Source of the DNA: Verpa conica
Taxonomy: Eukaryota; Ascomycota; Pezizomycetes; Pezizales; Morchellaceae
Length of the DNA stretch: 64,000 bases
Assembly: GCA_033030425.1 (NCBI GenBank)
Contig: JAUFSD010000023.1
Location: forward strand, 620,001-684,000
Direction of reading: 5' to 3'
How positions within the stretch are numbered: position 1 is the first letter of the stretch; every line of letters begins with the position of its first letter. The notes beneath the pieces are model-generated. The model searched no databases. It had not been told where the DNA came from and saw nothing but the letters and a program-made list of their open reading frames with translations. Positions 42,476 through 53,680 of the stretch are shown here, in pieces. The position numbers and the translations under genes are program-made.

Positions 42476-43967
42476 ATGCCTACACGACAACTAAAGTACA
42501 AGGATGAGAGGAAATCTAATTCTGTTGGGCGATTCATTGGCAATACGCTCGCAGGCCGGCTTGTTCGATCAACGGTCCAGACGGTTTCTAGTACGGCGAA
42601 CATTGCCACATCTTTGTCTCCTTGGGGTGATAATAATGTGTGAGTCAATTTCCTTGTCTATATAAGTGATAGTAACTAACATACTCCAGCGTGACACTCC
42701 CAAATATACGTTATCGGGATGTGATACTTTTTGCTGTGTCCGTTCCCTGAACGAGAATCTCCTTCGGAAGGGAGAAATTAGTACTGAAATTATACCACCA
42801 GATTCTCCGGAGTTGGCACCTCCCTTCTAGACAACGGTGGTGATTTCCTAGGTGATATTATCGGTAACGATCTCTTCACCGCCGAGGTCATCGACCCAAG
42901 TGTCGACTATTTTGTCAACAATACCGTCGCTAAATACGCCTTCTTCCAAATAGTAGAGCAGGCTATCGACACAGGCAAGTCACACTACCATACTCCAGAT
43001 ATTTATGCACACCCGGCTTCTCGGCTTCCCGGCTTCCACCTATTAACCACCTCAATCTCCAGCATTCATCGATAAAATCCTCCCTGAGGAGGAAAAAGTA
43101 CTCCTCACAACATCCATATGTACCCTTCAATGTGTGATAAAGCACAAACTCATGGGCAATGTTGCCAAAATCGAGCTCCTCAATGCCAAACCCGCTCAAA
43201 ACCCTTTATCTCATGGGAAAGGCTGGTTCTGCCCATACCTCTTCGCCTCCTCCCGAAACCCTACCATCCCCCGCTCTCAAGACTTCTCCATAGCACAATT
43301 CTTTGGCCCTTTCCTCGGCGCCGACTATGCCCTCGCACACAAACTCCTCTCTCAGTGCTCTACAGTATTCTCAACCTGTGATTCTAACCCAGAAGAGAAC
43401 ATAGGCTGTAACAGAGTCTTGATGGCACTCGTTGGCATCACGCCGTATAGATATAATATGTGGTCTTCGTCGCGACGCCCAGGTGCTGCAAAGATTAATT
43501 TCCATCTCTTGAATGGATGCCCAGCGCTTGTGGTCCCAGTAAATATAATGACACCACTGATAGCGTGGTCGCCGGTGACGTTGTCGGATATGCAATCGAG
43601 TCTATATAGCCCTTCAGAGCACCATAGGGAGCTGTGTGACTTTTTAGACTCAATCGTATCTAGGGATAAGCTTTTGCCATGGCTGAGCTATCAGGGGGCG
43701 GTAGCGAGAGTGGTCGGTATGCTTTTGAACGCGGCTATGAGGACGAAGGATGTGGACCCGACGGTATTAAAAAGACTTGATCCGAAACAAGCTGGGTGTG
43801 TATCCTCTCTCTTAAAATTTTTGCCTATAGACCTTGTGGCTCTCTGTTATGCTGACTTGACTTTAGTATCGTGTTTTTTAGGTATTAATTTCCTTACAGC
43901 ATCTTCCCTTACATGGGTGTGTATCCATGATAGCTGCTTGTGCCCCGGCGAAATCTATAAAAGGTAA
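42476..43967 (+). CDS. Conserved fungal protein of unknown function
   Basis: Four exons are supported: 42476-42639, 42690-42737, 42802-42974 and 43063 onward, in frame to a TAA at 43965-43967. The joined chain has a basic N-terminus (MPTRQLKYKDERK), then LPNIRYRDVILFAVFSGVGT, then VDYFVNNTVAKYAFFQIVEQ, EEEKVLLTTSICTLQCV, and the striking GKGWFCPYLFASSRN ... FFGPFLGADYALAHKLLSQC segment. The frame and amino-acid character hold over every junction, which argues for a real gene. I do not recognise a named domain. The third intron (42975-43062) starts with GC instead of GT, and the second has a weak GTCCGT donor. The last 55 codons look less protein-like, and another intron after DPKQAG is possible, so the 3' end is uncertain. 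Confidence 0.6.
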
Positions 43968-44260
43968 ATATATGGAAAAGATCTACCATAGGGCGATATA
44001 GTCAAGAAATTGAAAAAAAGTGGCACTTGATCAGAAAGATGATATAGCGGTATAGACTAGTAAAATTTTACTTATTTCTTTAGTACCAATGAATGATTTT
44101 ACATGTAAGTAAGCTTAAGTGAAAGAGGATCATGGAATGTCACTCGATACCTTCCAGCCAAATCCTATTGAGGTATATGAATGAATGAATAAATTTATCA
44201 TAACCTATTGAGGTATATAATAGGGTGATGAGCTCATACATACCAGGAATACACCCTAGC

Positions 44261-44667
44261 CTACACTTGATCCGTCACCAACGCCAACACAAACATCCTC
44301 TTATACCTCTCGATCCTCCCTACACACTACGCCATCTCCTTCTCTTTCAGCGGCCACGCAAGATTATCCACTACCCCTCCATCTATCCCAACCTCGACCA
44401 AAGCTCCTCCAGCTCTCTGACACACCCCTTCATCAGTCCACCATCATCATCCAACCCCCGAAACTCTACTAATTGTGGATTCCCTTCCACATAGTCTAGC
44501 AGTGAAATAAGTACCCTACTGAGAGAGCTTAGTTCGTCGAGAAACTCTTGCAAATCTTTGGTTTCTCGCTTGAAGCTGCCCATGTAGCCATAGCCGACAG
44601 ATATTACTTTACCAGTGAGTTTTATGAGGCTAATAATGCTCGCTGTGAACCCTACGACTTCAGCCAT
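44261..44667 (-). pseudogene. Remnant N-terminus of an NLR-type (HeLo-like) protein
   Basis: The frame begins MAEVVGFTASIISLIKLTGK and continues with a helical segment (LQEFLDELSSLSRVLISLL) to a stop after 94 codons. This matches the start of fungal N-terminal STAND effector domains of the HeLo-like/PigL_N kind. Beyond the stop, in a shifted frame, the minus strand still reads WPLKEKEMA, then TAG where relatives usually have a sense codon, then IERYKRMFVLALVTDQ. This is the family's 'WPFKEKE...IERYK..F.LAL..DQ' block as I know it. So the gene carries at least one frameshift and two stops, and no NACHT or repeat domain follows. It is a dead fragment. Confidence 0.7.
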
Positions 44668-45389
44668 GGGTGTTGGTGTCCCTCATCCGTGCTGCTTGGG
44701 GATAGCGAAGCTGGGGTGTCCGATCCCTCATGTTACACTTATGTCAACACACAGAAGCGTCGTCAGTAGTCCTCCTACCAGCAGGTCAAAATACGCTATA
44801 ACTCCACGTGATCTAACAGCTATTCAAGCTTAGATATGAGCAGTATGTTTGAACCAGTACTATATCATGAGATATCACTTGCGCAAGAATACAATATTTT
44901 ACTCCTTTCCTACTTAGATTAGTATATCAGTAGCTTAATATATCTATGCACCTCGTAGCAAGAGCTCTAGACAAGAACAGAATCACCAGAGCTAAAACAG
45001 ATCTTAGCTAACACTTTATATCAGCGATTTAATACTTGTGATAACACATAAATATATAATATTTATCCACTTCTCACATGCACAATAAGCCACCAAATGA
45101 CCATGCATTCAATTCCCACACTCATACAGCACAATTAATAATATACAACCACAGTCGTAAACATCAACCATCATAAATAGCGGAGAAGCAAAACACATGC
45201 AGAGCAGAGTAGAGAGTTGTCTCAAGTATAGATAAAAGAAAAGGAAAGGGAATAAATCCACTTTTCAGCCATCTAGAAAATTAGTAGCAACATTAAAACA
45301 AAAAAAGAGCTAATAAAAACAAGTAACGCCATGAATCCCAACCCCACGCTATTCTATCAAAAAAGGTATTAAAAAAGTGCACTGAAAAC
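44668..45389. other. Intergenic, AT-rich
   Basis: No gene or clear repeat is seen. The part near 45389 is probably the 3' untranslated region of the MFS gene. The sequence 44165-44220, in the remnant's 3' flank, holds a direct repeat of CCTATTGAGGTATAT. Confidence 0.45.
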
Positions 45390-47380
45390 CTAAGCACCAA
45401 CACCCATCTCGATGTTCTTCCCCTTAACACTAACCCACTCCATACCTAGAGATCCAAGGAAGCCGAGGCAAGCCAGGGCGACAGAGGGATAGAAGCACTG
45501 CGTCAATGCATTGTTATAAGCCTCCAAGATCATCGGGAGCTGTTCGGGACTGAACATGCTCTGCAAGCTGGTGGCACCGGTAGAGAGGACGATAGCTGGG
45601 TCGAAGCCAGGTAAACTCTCAGTGAGGCCTTCGATCAGCTTTGATGTAAAGACGTTTTGACCACTAAGGACAAATATTAGCTAAATGTTCAAAGAAGCAG
45701 TATGACGGGGACTTACACAGAGATAAACAGCGCACCACCAAGGGTCTGGAAGAAGATGACAATCGAGGTTCCAGTTGGGACATCTTCGATCTTAAGCACC
45801 GTCTGTACAGCGATCATAGGCTGTTGCATAACCAAGCCAATACCAGCACCGCAAAGAGCCTGGTACCCAATCCACATTGGGGAGCCAGTGTCGACTTCGA
45901 ATGTGGTGAGTAGTCCGGCACCAACAGCGCACATGGCAGCCCCCACAATCATGAATGGAGTATAGTACCCAAACACGGTAACACCGATACCAGACACAAC
46001 CGATAAAATAGTGACTCCGAGAATGAGGGGAAGATTGCGGATACCGGATTGGGTTGCTGAGACGCCCTTGATTGCCTGGAACCAGATAGGAAGGTAAAAG
46101 ACGAGAAGCATGAAGGAAGAGCCGATTGAAAATGCGACGAGAGCGCTGAAGGCAACACTACGGTTCTTAATGATGCGAGGAGGGATAGTTGCCTTGTCGC
46201 CGCGCCAGAACTGAATACCTACGAAAGCTATGAGGAGAACAGCTGCACAGACAAGGAGACCGATAATCTTGGGGTTCGACCATTGGTACTTTGAGCCTCC
46301 CCATTGAAGCGCCAACAACAAGCTCACAATTCCTGGGAGGAGAACACTAGTCCCTGCGAGATCGAGTTCCTTGATTTTGTCTATTCCAGACAGTTTATCT
46401 GCCTTGACGCGCTTTGGGGGAGTGAAGAAGACGATAATAGCAAGAATAACTACCGCACCAATTGGGAGATTGATGTAGAAGCACCACCTCCATGTCGCAT
46501 GATCCGTGAATGCACCACCCATAAGTGGACCAGCAACAGACGCAATACCGAACATAGCACCGATGAGGCCGGTGTACATGGGTCGTTTTCGAAGAGGAAC
46601 CGAGTGAGCGAGAATGATCAAGGCACCAGAGAAGATACCAGCACAACCTAGACCAGCGATTGCACGACCGACAATGAGGGCTTCACTAGTCGGTGCGACA
46701 CCACAAATGAGAGAGCCGAGTTCAAACATGGCGATTGCACCAAGAAAGCACCATTTAAGACTGAAGTAGCTGTAGATTTTACCATAGATCAACTGGAAGG
46801 CACACATCTAGAAAACAAATCTTAATTAGTATTTTCGTCCGAGGTTTCAACCAATCCACCGAAACACCCGCTAGACAACGTGGAGAAAACGTGGAGATCA
46901 CAACTAACCGTCAACATGTACCCTGATCCGTACCAACCAACATCGTCGAGTGCACCAAATTGATCCGTGATCTTGGGAATCGCTGTTGCAATAATAGTTT
47001 GATCCTAGAAAACTGTTAATCCCCATCTCCATCTCTAGGACATGAGACAAAGAACCTACCAATGCAACTAAAAACACAGCCAAACACAGAGCCAAGGTGA
47101 TCAGACCCAATGCAACGGGTCCTGGGTATACCTGACCATCCTCCGTGAACTCTCCGGAATCACTCGATTTCGATGTGTCAGGTTCGCCACCTTCTGTTTT
47201 CTCAACTTCAATAGGTGAAGCCGCTCGTGATGCAGCCTGGGAGTTGCTCAGGCTCTTTTCATTCAAATTATCGAAGGTACTCGTGGCGAGGGTTGAAGTA
47301 TCCGTCATAGTAGCAGAAGACTGGTTTTTCTTAAGGGTTTGTTGAGGGGTCTCGAGACCACTAGGTGAGTATTCACTCAT
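45390..47380 (-). CDS. MFS drug:proton antiporter, 14-TM (DHA2) type
   Basis: Predicted to export toxic compounds or a secondary metabolite at the plasma membrane using the proton gradient. Four exons (47380-47060, 47004-46909, 46807-45717, 45663-45390) join to 593 residues, typical of DHA2. The N-terminal tail is Ser/Thr/Glu-rich and cytosolic. Signatures: [16 protein letters not shown] at the start of TM1-loop, [17 protein letters not shown], the motif-C-like [30 protein letters not shown], and the late [18 protein letters not shown]. These resemble toxin and multidrug pumps such as aflatoxin-cluster AflT-like transporters. No biosynthetic genes lie beside it in this window, so the substrate is open. 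The first intron inside the signature, 55 bases, and the 101-base second intron both restore the conserved sequence, which confirms the model. Confidence 0.92.
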
Positions 47381-49642
47381 TACTGAATTGTTTGCTCTGA
47401 TGTTGCCTCTCTGCGAATGATCCAGGGTTGAATTAATAGAATCTGCTGTTGTAGAGCTCGATAAAATAATGATGGCGTGATGCTCTTATGGGAGCAAGCA
47501 ATTGCTAGTGAGATAATGAGCGGCGTGCAAAGCAGCGAATTACCTATAGATGTATTGCAAGAGTAGATATAGACTTGAGGAAGGGCACGTAGGAGATATT
47601 TATTTATTTTGGGGGCGATATCCATCTTTAGTGGAGACCCCTGTGCAGCCACCGTCAAGAGAAGAACTTCTGTATTCAGATACGCATCACAAGGTTATTC
47701 TCCCCTGCTAAGCGAAAGGGTGTGACAAGCCTTTCTCCCGTATTCACTAGGATAAATTCTAAGACTCAAGCCCCCCAGAGACGACTTTCTATCGGGCGAA
47801 AGACGTTCCGTAGTACTGCATATACGTGTTCCGGGTTGTTTCTGGGGTCTCAAGTTCCCCCCCCCAATGTACCTATGTAACACTGACCCCAATATCATTT
47901 TCACACCTTGCCAAGGTGGAATCAGCTCTGCTCTATCCGTTGTTTTTTCTTTGAAGCCCAGTGGACAGCAGAACGGAGAAAATAGAAGCCGAGAGAAACT
48001 CCCCCTCTTACCTGCATGGGACCCTCCCTCGCATGGGAAACTTTAAAAAATTACCTTATTTCAAGCGTCAATAACTTGCCGGGAACCCCCCAACAGGAAC
48101 TCAGACCCTCACTTACCAAGGTCTGTCGCGGAACTCCGAGTTAAACGCTCATGATGACCCATATATGCCTGAACAAAGGGAATGAATCGGGAGAAAGTGG
48201 AGTGTATGCGTCACTAGACTCTCTCCCAAAGGCTTGGATACGAATGCATCATTGACTCATGCAAATGCGCAAATGTTCCCTTGAGAGAACCGTGCAGCGC
48301 CACTTCCGTCCAAAAAGTCAAGAACGAACGAAAAAAAAAAATTTTGTCATAGCCGCACTTCCAAACATCTTGAAGGAAAAAAAGAAAAAAAAGGGATTTG
48401 GTCGGGCTCTCTGGATCCAACCTGTCCGATTCGACCCGCCCGACAGCGGCGAAGCCGGCCGATGTTGGCGATGCTGGGAAATAATATACGTAAAGAGCGA
48501 GCTTTGACTATGCCTGAGACAAGAGCAGTGCAGCTTCAACCAACCAGATAGAGCCCATTGGAGTGGAAGGCCCTCGAGTCACCTGTAGCGCTACGACCTA
48601 CTCTCTACAGTTATCGTTATTTCATTTCTGCGTATCAGTCAACGGGGGGGATCTATCTTATCAGATTTCATATAAGCCCTTCTAAGCTTACGTCCTCCTC
48701 TACGGGTAAGGGGAGATAAATGACCCAATTTCTGAATACGATGCGAACATCAGATCATGCAAGATCCGCCAGCCACATAGCCCAACCGTTCATCGGCCCG
48801 TGATTCTCAAGCTAGTGATTGGGGCGCTTGACATGGCTGTATTAGCCGAGATCTTTAAAACACTGGATCGGAGGCTTAATCCTTAATTACCACAAACTAT
48901 AGTCACCGTGGGGGCAGGCATGCTAGCGGGGTCTCTCGGGCGAGAACCCCTTACCCCCAGGCTGTTTTTAAATAAATAAGAAACAATCCCTCCAGATCCC
49001 AAATAAACGTCTTTTGACATGGAACTCCGGTCCATGTTCTAGGGTGTTAAATACTTGCAGCAGTAGTTTTTCTCGGCCGTATATAATAGGCTAGGGTTAG
49101 GGTGCGTAAATTACCGACCTTGCACTATTGAGTGAATATGTTCTAGTCCACCAAAGAATATTACGATTTCATGAATAGCCTAGATTCTTCAGTAGACTAA
49201 CTATTCATGAATGTATACAAGTTTCGGTTTTTTAGATTCTCTTTTTAACCTCTATAGGCTTTTAATTATCTGATTGGGCCATTTACAGAAGTGGCGGTCG
49301 CCAAGGAGACTAGGAGGGAAGAGCTGTAGATCTAACAACAAGCAGCTTTTGGAGTGAATGCTATAACACTAACAAAAGCGTAGAATGTATATAGACGGCA
49401 GCTACTAGTTTGAGAGGTCCAAATTGGGGCCTTCCTGATACTTTAAAACCGATCCTCATCAGCCCAGCTCTAGAAAACCTTGTAACTAGTTATGAAGGGG
49501 TCAGATAGCTTTCCCAACTGCTTTTGTGTCGGCCCGACTCCCCTACTACTTGATATAGCGAAAAACGTCTCAGGTAAGTAGTTACCCGTGAAACGCCGTA
49601 GCCGTGGTGAGGCAATAGCCCCCTCTCCACCACTAGCCTCTA

Positions 49643-49692
49643 TCTGGTCCGGAATTAACAAGCCACAGCACGGAGATAGCGAATTTATCGAG
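49643..49692 (+). repeat. Short decayed direct repeat, copy 1
   Basis: Matches 50461-50509 over about 50 bases, with the exact block ATAGCGAATTTATCGAG and GGAATTAACA/CCACAG shared. It is the same orientation, about 820 bases apart, and probably derives from one older element. Confidence 0.6.
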
Positions 49693-50460
49693 CAGATCCA
49701 TTAAGCACCGCGGGGCTTTTAGGCTCAGAATTTCTTGTGTGATGCTCTTGGGATATCCCCACCTAAGACCGGCCCCCAAACCCCTTCAATTCTACTGTCC
49801 CCACGCTCTACCTCTAACGTAGGCTCTTAAAGAAGCTACCGTAATCAAACGTTAGACATTAGTACTCTTAGGAAAGCTTGTTAATATTGAGGGATCTATG
49901 TAATGTGTGTTGTTTGAGTTTCTTTGATACACTGTAAAACACTAATATCCATAGATGAAAAATCTCACTTTGACTAGATTTTTACTTCATTGCCAAAAGT
50001 GCACAATAGGACAGTCGAGCTCCTGTCCTGGCCTTTAACAACATGAACTATATCGCAGATCATGACCATAGACTATCATAAAGATCGATATACACGGTCC
50101 GGGGCCTTGTATGGTCTATTCGAGCCCGCTGTTTTCTTATACGATCTGGCCCAAGCTGGTAGGGAAACCCGGACTGGTCTATTTACGGTATATATTGTCC
50201 AATTGATAACGAGGCATTTTTTACTATAGAGTCACGGCGGCTCTACTATAGACTCAGGCAACATGGTTCCCAGAGTCATAGTAAAGAGATCTACATATTC
50301 TACATGTATAACCTAGGCCAGAGGGAGTAAGGCGCGGCTCTAAAGTTAAGGTTAAATGAGGGTTAAGTAATGAATAATATTAGAGATCTAGCTTGAATCA
50401 GTAGTATGCAGAAAACTCACTATTCACAGAAGACTTTTCAACCGTCTAGTTTCATCCTAT

Positions 50461-50509
50461 TTTGTCTGGAATTAACACGCCACAGGACGAGGATAGCGAA
50501 TTTATCGAG
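50461..50509 (+). repeat. Short decayed direct repeat, copy 2
   Basis: Second copy of the 49643-49692 segment. It lies about 120 bases before the 50627 hairpin, so the two may have belonged to one element. Confidence 0.6.
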
Positions 50510-50626
50510 TATCTACGATATTACAAGATAGCAAAGAACACGGCAGACGGTAGACTATTTACCGCTGTCATTGTATGCAGGGAAACGCCTTACTCAGAAT
50601 TCTAAGTGAGTAGATATTCCTTAGTG

Positions 50627-50754
50627 TACTCGTAATTGCAAGACGTTTCCGGAACGGCCTGGTATTGCATACCATACAAAAAGTGCGCCAGGTCTGTGGT
50701 TTTGTGTGGTACGCAATACCAGGCCGTTCCGGAAACGTCTTGCAATTACGAGTA
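50627..50754. repeat. 128-bp inverted repeat (hairpin, MITE-like)
   Basis: Arms of 55 bases (50627-50681 and 50700-50754) are inverted complements with only two mismatches, both transitions, and the outer 42 bases are perfect. The loop is 18 bases. I see no flanking target duplication. It could be a miniature inverted-repeat element or the tip of a larger foldback element. Confidence 0.9.
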
Positions 50755-52226
50755 TATAGGGACCTGCTAAAATCACATCCACAGGCATGTTCCTCTTTTT
50801 TACGGATTTGTTCCAGAAACCCCAGTCGACCCTTGTTATCTTTACTGAACAAGGTCCCCCATACTTAGATATTCATATATATACCTACCTGTCTAAAAAT
50901 GCAAGATGACTAAAATATATCTACTACCTCACTAACCTTAGGGAGAGGGTTGATGAAGGTGATTATAGCCTTTCACTTCAGTTTGCAATTATGGTGAACT
51001 AGTTATCCACTGTGATTGCAGATCACAGGGAAAAAAAAAAAAAGCGAAACAGAGTTGGAGTGACTCTTAGCCAAGAGGGTTAAAAAGTAGACTCTTGGTA
51101 CTGTTTTTGGGGGCAACAAATTCTCATCCCCTCTGCAGCGGGTCCTTCCCCATTACCGCTAGCGCGATATCGAATTTCTTCACCCCCCCGGTCGACATGC
51201 ATTCTCTAATAAATCTCTTGTCACACCTTGATGCAAACCTGCAACTACCTGCCGTGCCATAACCTTCTCTCGCTATCGGCCGAGAACCGAACAGGGCGCG
51301 GAATGACGACTTCCCGAACCAAACAACGCAGTGGCCACTGCGCGTCGTATGAGACAGCTAACACCTTAATCTCTTGAGTCATCAGAGGGAGCTGTGCACT
51401 GGTAGTGGTTATTGGTTGAACGGGGGGAACGGGGACGAAGGGACAAAGTTCTTTTTGTACGTGTGCGCGTGTGTAAACTCGTATCTATAACCAATGGGTT
51501 AGAAAAATATATTAGAATTAGCCTTCTTCGCACAACCCCCTGAGAGTGTGGGCAGCCGGGGGTTGAAGGGAGGGTTCCTACGCGCCTGGGTGCGTAAGTA
51601 TGTATGGATGGTAGAGTACCTTGCTAAATGCGCTATCTCCGGTATAACCGTACCTCTCAAAAAAGTTTGACAGCGCCCCCAAGCTTTTAGTAGAGCCCTG
51701 AGAATTACCTCAAACGATTTAGTTCCGGATATACTACACCAAAGTTCGGAAATAACTAATCGCCAAGATTTCGCGACTGCAATTTCAAGGTTTGATTGAA
51801 AACCGATAGTGTCCAAAGGCTGCATGTAATTAATTACGCGAGTGGGGAACCCCCCTATACCTTAAGGCTCCAAGTTTTGTTGTGCTTTTACGATTAGTTA
51901 CACTTCTAGGAATTGTGCGAAGGGGGGGTGGTTGGCTACCCCTTTGGCGGTTGGTTTGTCGCTCCCTATATTAGCGCTACATATAGATATGGCAAGCGTA
52001 CACATCAAGCCGGAACGGTGGGAATTGCCAAACAAGCATTACTGGGGTTTTAGAGTATTATCTTTAGCTTCACCCCATCTTACGCCGTAGAACCTTGGCC
52101 AATGCTTAAACAGGTCTTGGATAATCAAACAAAGCTTTAGTAGTTATCTACACTAGCAGAGAATAATACAGAACACCCCCCCCCCTCACCAGCACCCCGA
52201 ATGATATCCCATGACTGATACCTAAA

Positions 52227-52849
52227 TCATTGACTACCAAACCCCTCTACAGGCAAGAATAATCCCACAACCCCCCCTACTAATCCAAACCAAACTCTCA
52301 AATACCCCACCGCATCCACCCCGACTCCTTCCCACTCCCTCATAGCCTCCGCCGTATTACACGGGTGCACAAAGTACCACGGCGTCCCCAATACCGGATG
52401 CTCCCCTTGTGATACCCCGCCCACCACGCCCACACTCTGCACTGATTCTCGAGAGTCTCTGGTAACAAATAGCTCGTAGACCTCTGCTAGTGATACCGGA
52501 GACGGGGGCTGGAAGTATAGTACGGGGACCTGGTAGGTGGGTGATAGAAGGATGTGGTATGTGATTGTTGAAGGCTGCGTAGGGAGGGCTTCGGTGTCGG
52601 TGTCGGAGGTACCTGATTCTTGGTCTGAGTCGTAGACGGGGAGGGGTTTTTGAATTGAGAGGATTGTGGTGCTGTTCTGGGGGGGGGGAGTTAGTGAGGG
52701 GGAGGTTAAGGGAAGAAGGGGGATGGGAGACTGACTTCGTGGGTTAGAGTGGAGTTTAGAGAGGTGTTTGTGAGCTGGGTATGGAGTGAGGTACAGGCGA
52801 GGGTGAACTCGAGGGGAGTGAGGTGGGGGAATGTAGTGAGCTTCGACAT
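52227..52849 (-). CDS. atg10: Atg10, E2-like enzyme for Atg12-Atg5 conjugation
   Basis: Atg10 accepts Atg12 from Atg7 and transfers it to Atg5 during autophagosome formation. Two exons, 52849-52736 and 52676-52227, join in phase 0 over a 59-base intron to 187 residues, a normal length. The start MSKLTTFPHLTPLEFTLAC gives the family's N-terminal helix. A longer single-exon frame from 52901 is also open but produces low-complexity Pro/His sequence there, so I reject it. Key parts: STITYHILLSPTYQVPVLYF and the active-site region HPVLGTPWYFVHPCNTAEAM with catalytic Cys144. The tail YLRVWFGLVGGVVGL matches Atg10 C-termini. It is divergent from the Pol eta gene, 830 bases apart. Confidence 0.87.
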
Positions 52850-53680
52850 AGTGATTGTGGGGGAGGTTTGGAGGGGAGGGCTTGGCAGTATACTGGGTCA
52901 TTGGCGATCACTCTGGGTTTGGGTAGGTTGATATTTAGGCATATTATTTATTACAAGCTGTGAGTTGATATATTGTTCAGTAAGCACTACACATTCTATA
53001 AAGTGAATATCTCTATAGTTGATCCTCTACTCTGAAGTACATATACTTCACCGGGCACTCGAACCAGCCAACCCCTAGACATAAAGTCGAGTATTATCCA
53101 TACAATCATCCAATCCCTTGATGTAAAATACACAAGTTATAATGAAAAGACCTAAGGATACCTACATGCCATCTCTCTAAACCACTCGTAAGGTCGGGTC
53201 CCAACTACTTTATATAGAAGGTACTAACACCTTCGTCTAGTCTCGTAGATGAAGACCCTTCATCAGGTATGAGAACTGTTACATAAATCTACTCAGAGTA
53301 CAAGATACTACATGTAGTAATACACTTCTTATAATACATATAATGGCCGTACTATAGAAATACTGGGAGTCTAAGATATTGCCGGTAGTATTCTACAGAC
53401 TGTTATACTCATACAGATTAACTGGATCGAGGACCTATCATTTAGAATTATCACTCTACATAGCTACCCTGAGACGGCTCTAGGATGTAGTAGATTTAGA
53501 AGTTCCACCAACTGGCTTTTGAAACCCAAGATTTCCAGCAGTCCAGGGTTTGATATAACACCGCACCTTGTGAAAACCAAGACATTTCATTACTATATAT
53601 AAACCCAGCTGACAGACACTCAACGCGTCGCCAACACCGCGTCTCCCCTACCCCCACATCGCGTCTCCCCCACCGCAGCC
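52850..53680. other. Divergent promoter region between atg10 and Pol eta, with a tRNA relic
   Basis: No gene is seen. The minus strand at about 53043-53112 keeps a T-arm-like GGTTCGAGTGCC and a D-arm-like stretch but cannot form sound stems, so it is at most a decayed tRNA. Near 53623 is the MCB of the Pol eta gene, and GCGTC triplets repeat down to the start codon. Confidence 0.5.
53623..53628. promoter_or_regulatory. MCB (ACGCGT) element 53 bases before the Pol eta start
   Basis: ACGCGT within CAACGCGTCG, followed by two further CGCGTCTCCCC units (about 53638 and 53660). The position is close to the start codon and compatible with MBF-type control. Confidence 0.55.

Larger units (their letters stand above)
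47381..52226. other. Repeat-rich gene desert
   Basis: Almost 5 kb without a supported gene. It contains the MFS promoter at its left end, two related decayed segments (49643-49692 and 50461-50509), a 128-bp hairpin (50627-50754), homopurine and homopyrimidine runs including eight or more consecutive C near 47860 and 52170, and only two telomere-like TTAGGG units at 49092. Much of it looks like old transposon debris. Confidence 0.55.

Noticed and set aside
43134..43967. ATG at 43134 as the start of the unknown gene
   Set aside because: Upstream exons at 42476, 42690, 42802 and 43063 join in frame and extend the protein-like sequence, so this Met is internal.
38079..48000. A secondary-metabolite cluster around the MFS exporter
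   Set aside because: No polyketide synthase, peptide synthetase, terpene synthase or pathway regulator is visible beside it.
49086..49101. Telomere-like TTAGGG sequence
   Set aside because: Only two adjacent units are present. This is expected by chance in 64 kb and is no evidence for an internal telomere tract.
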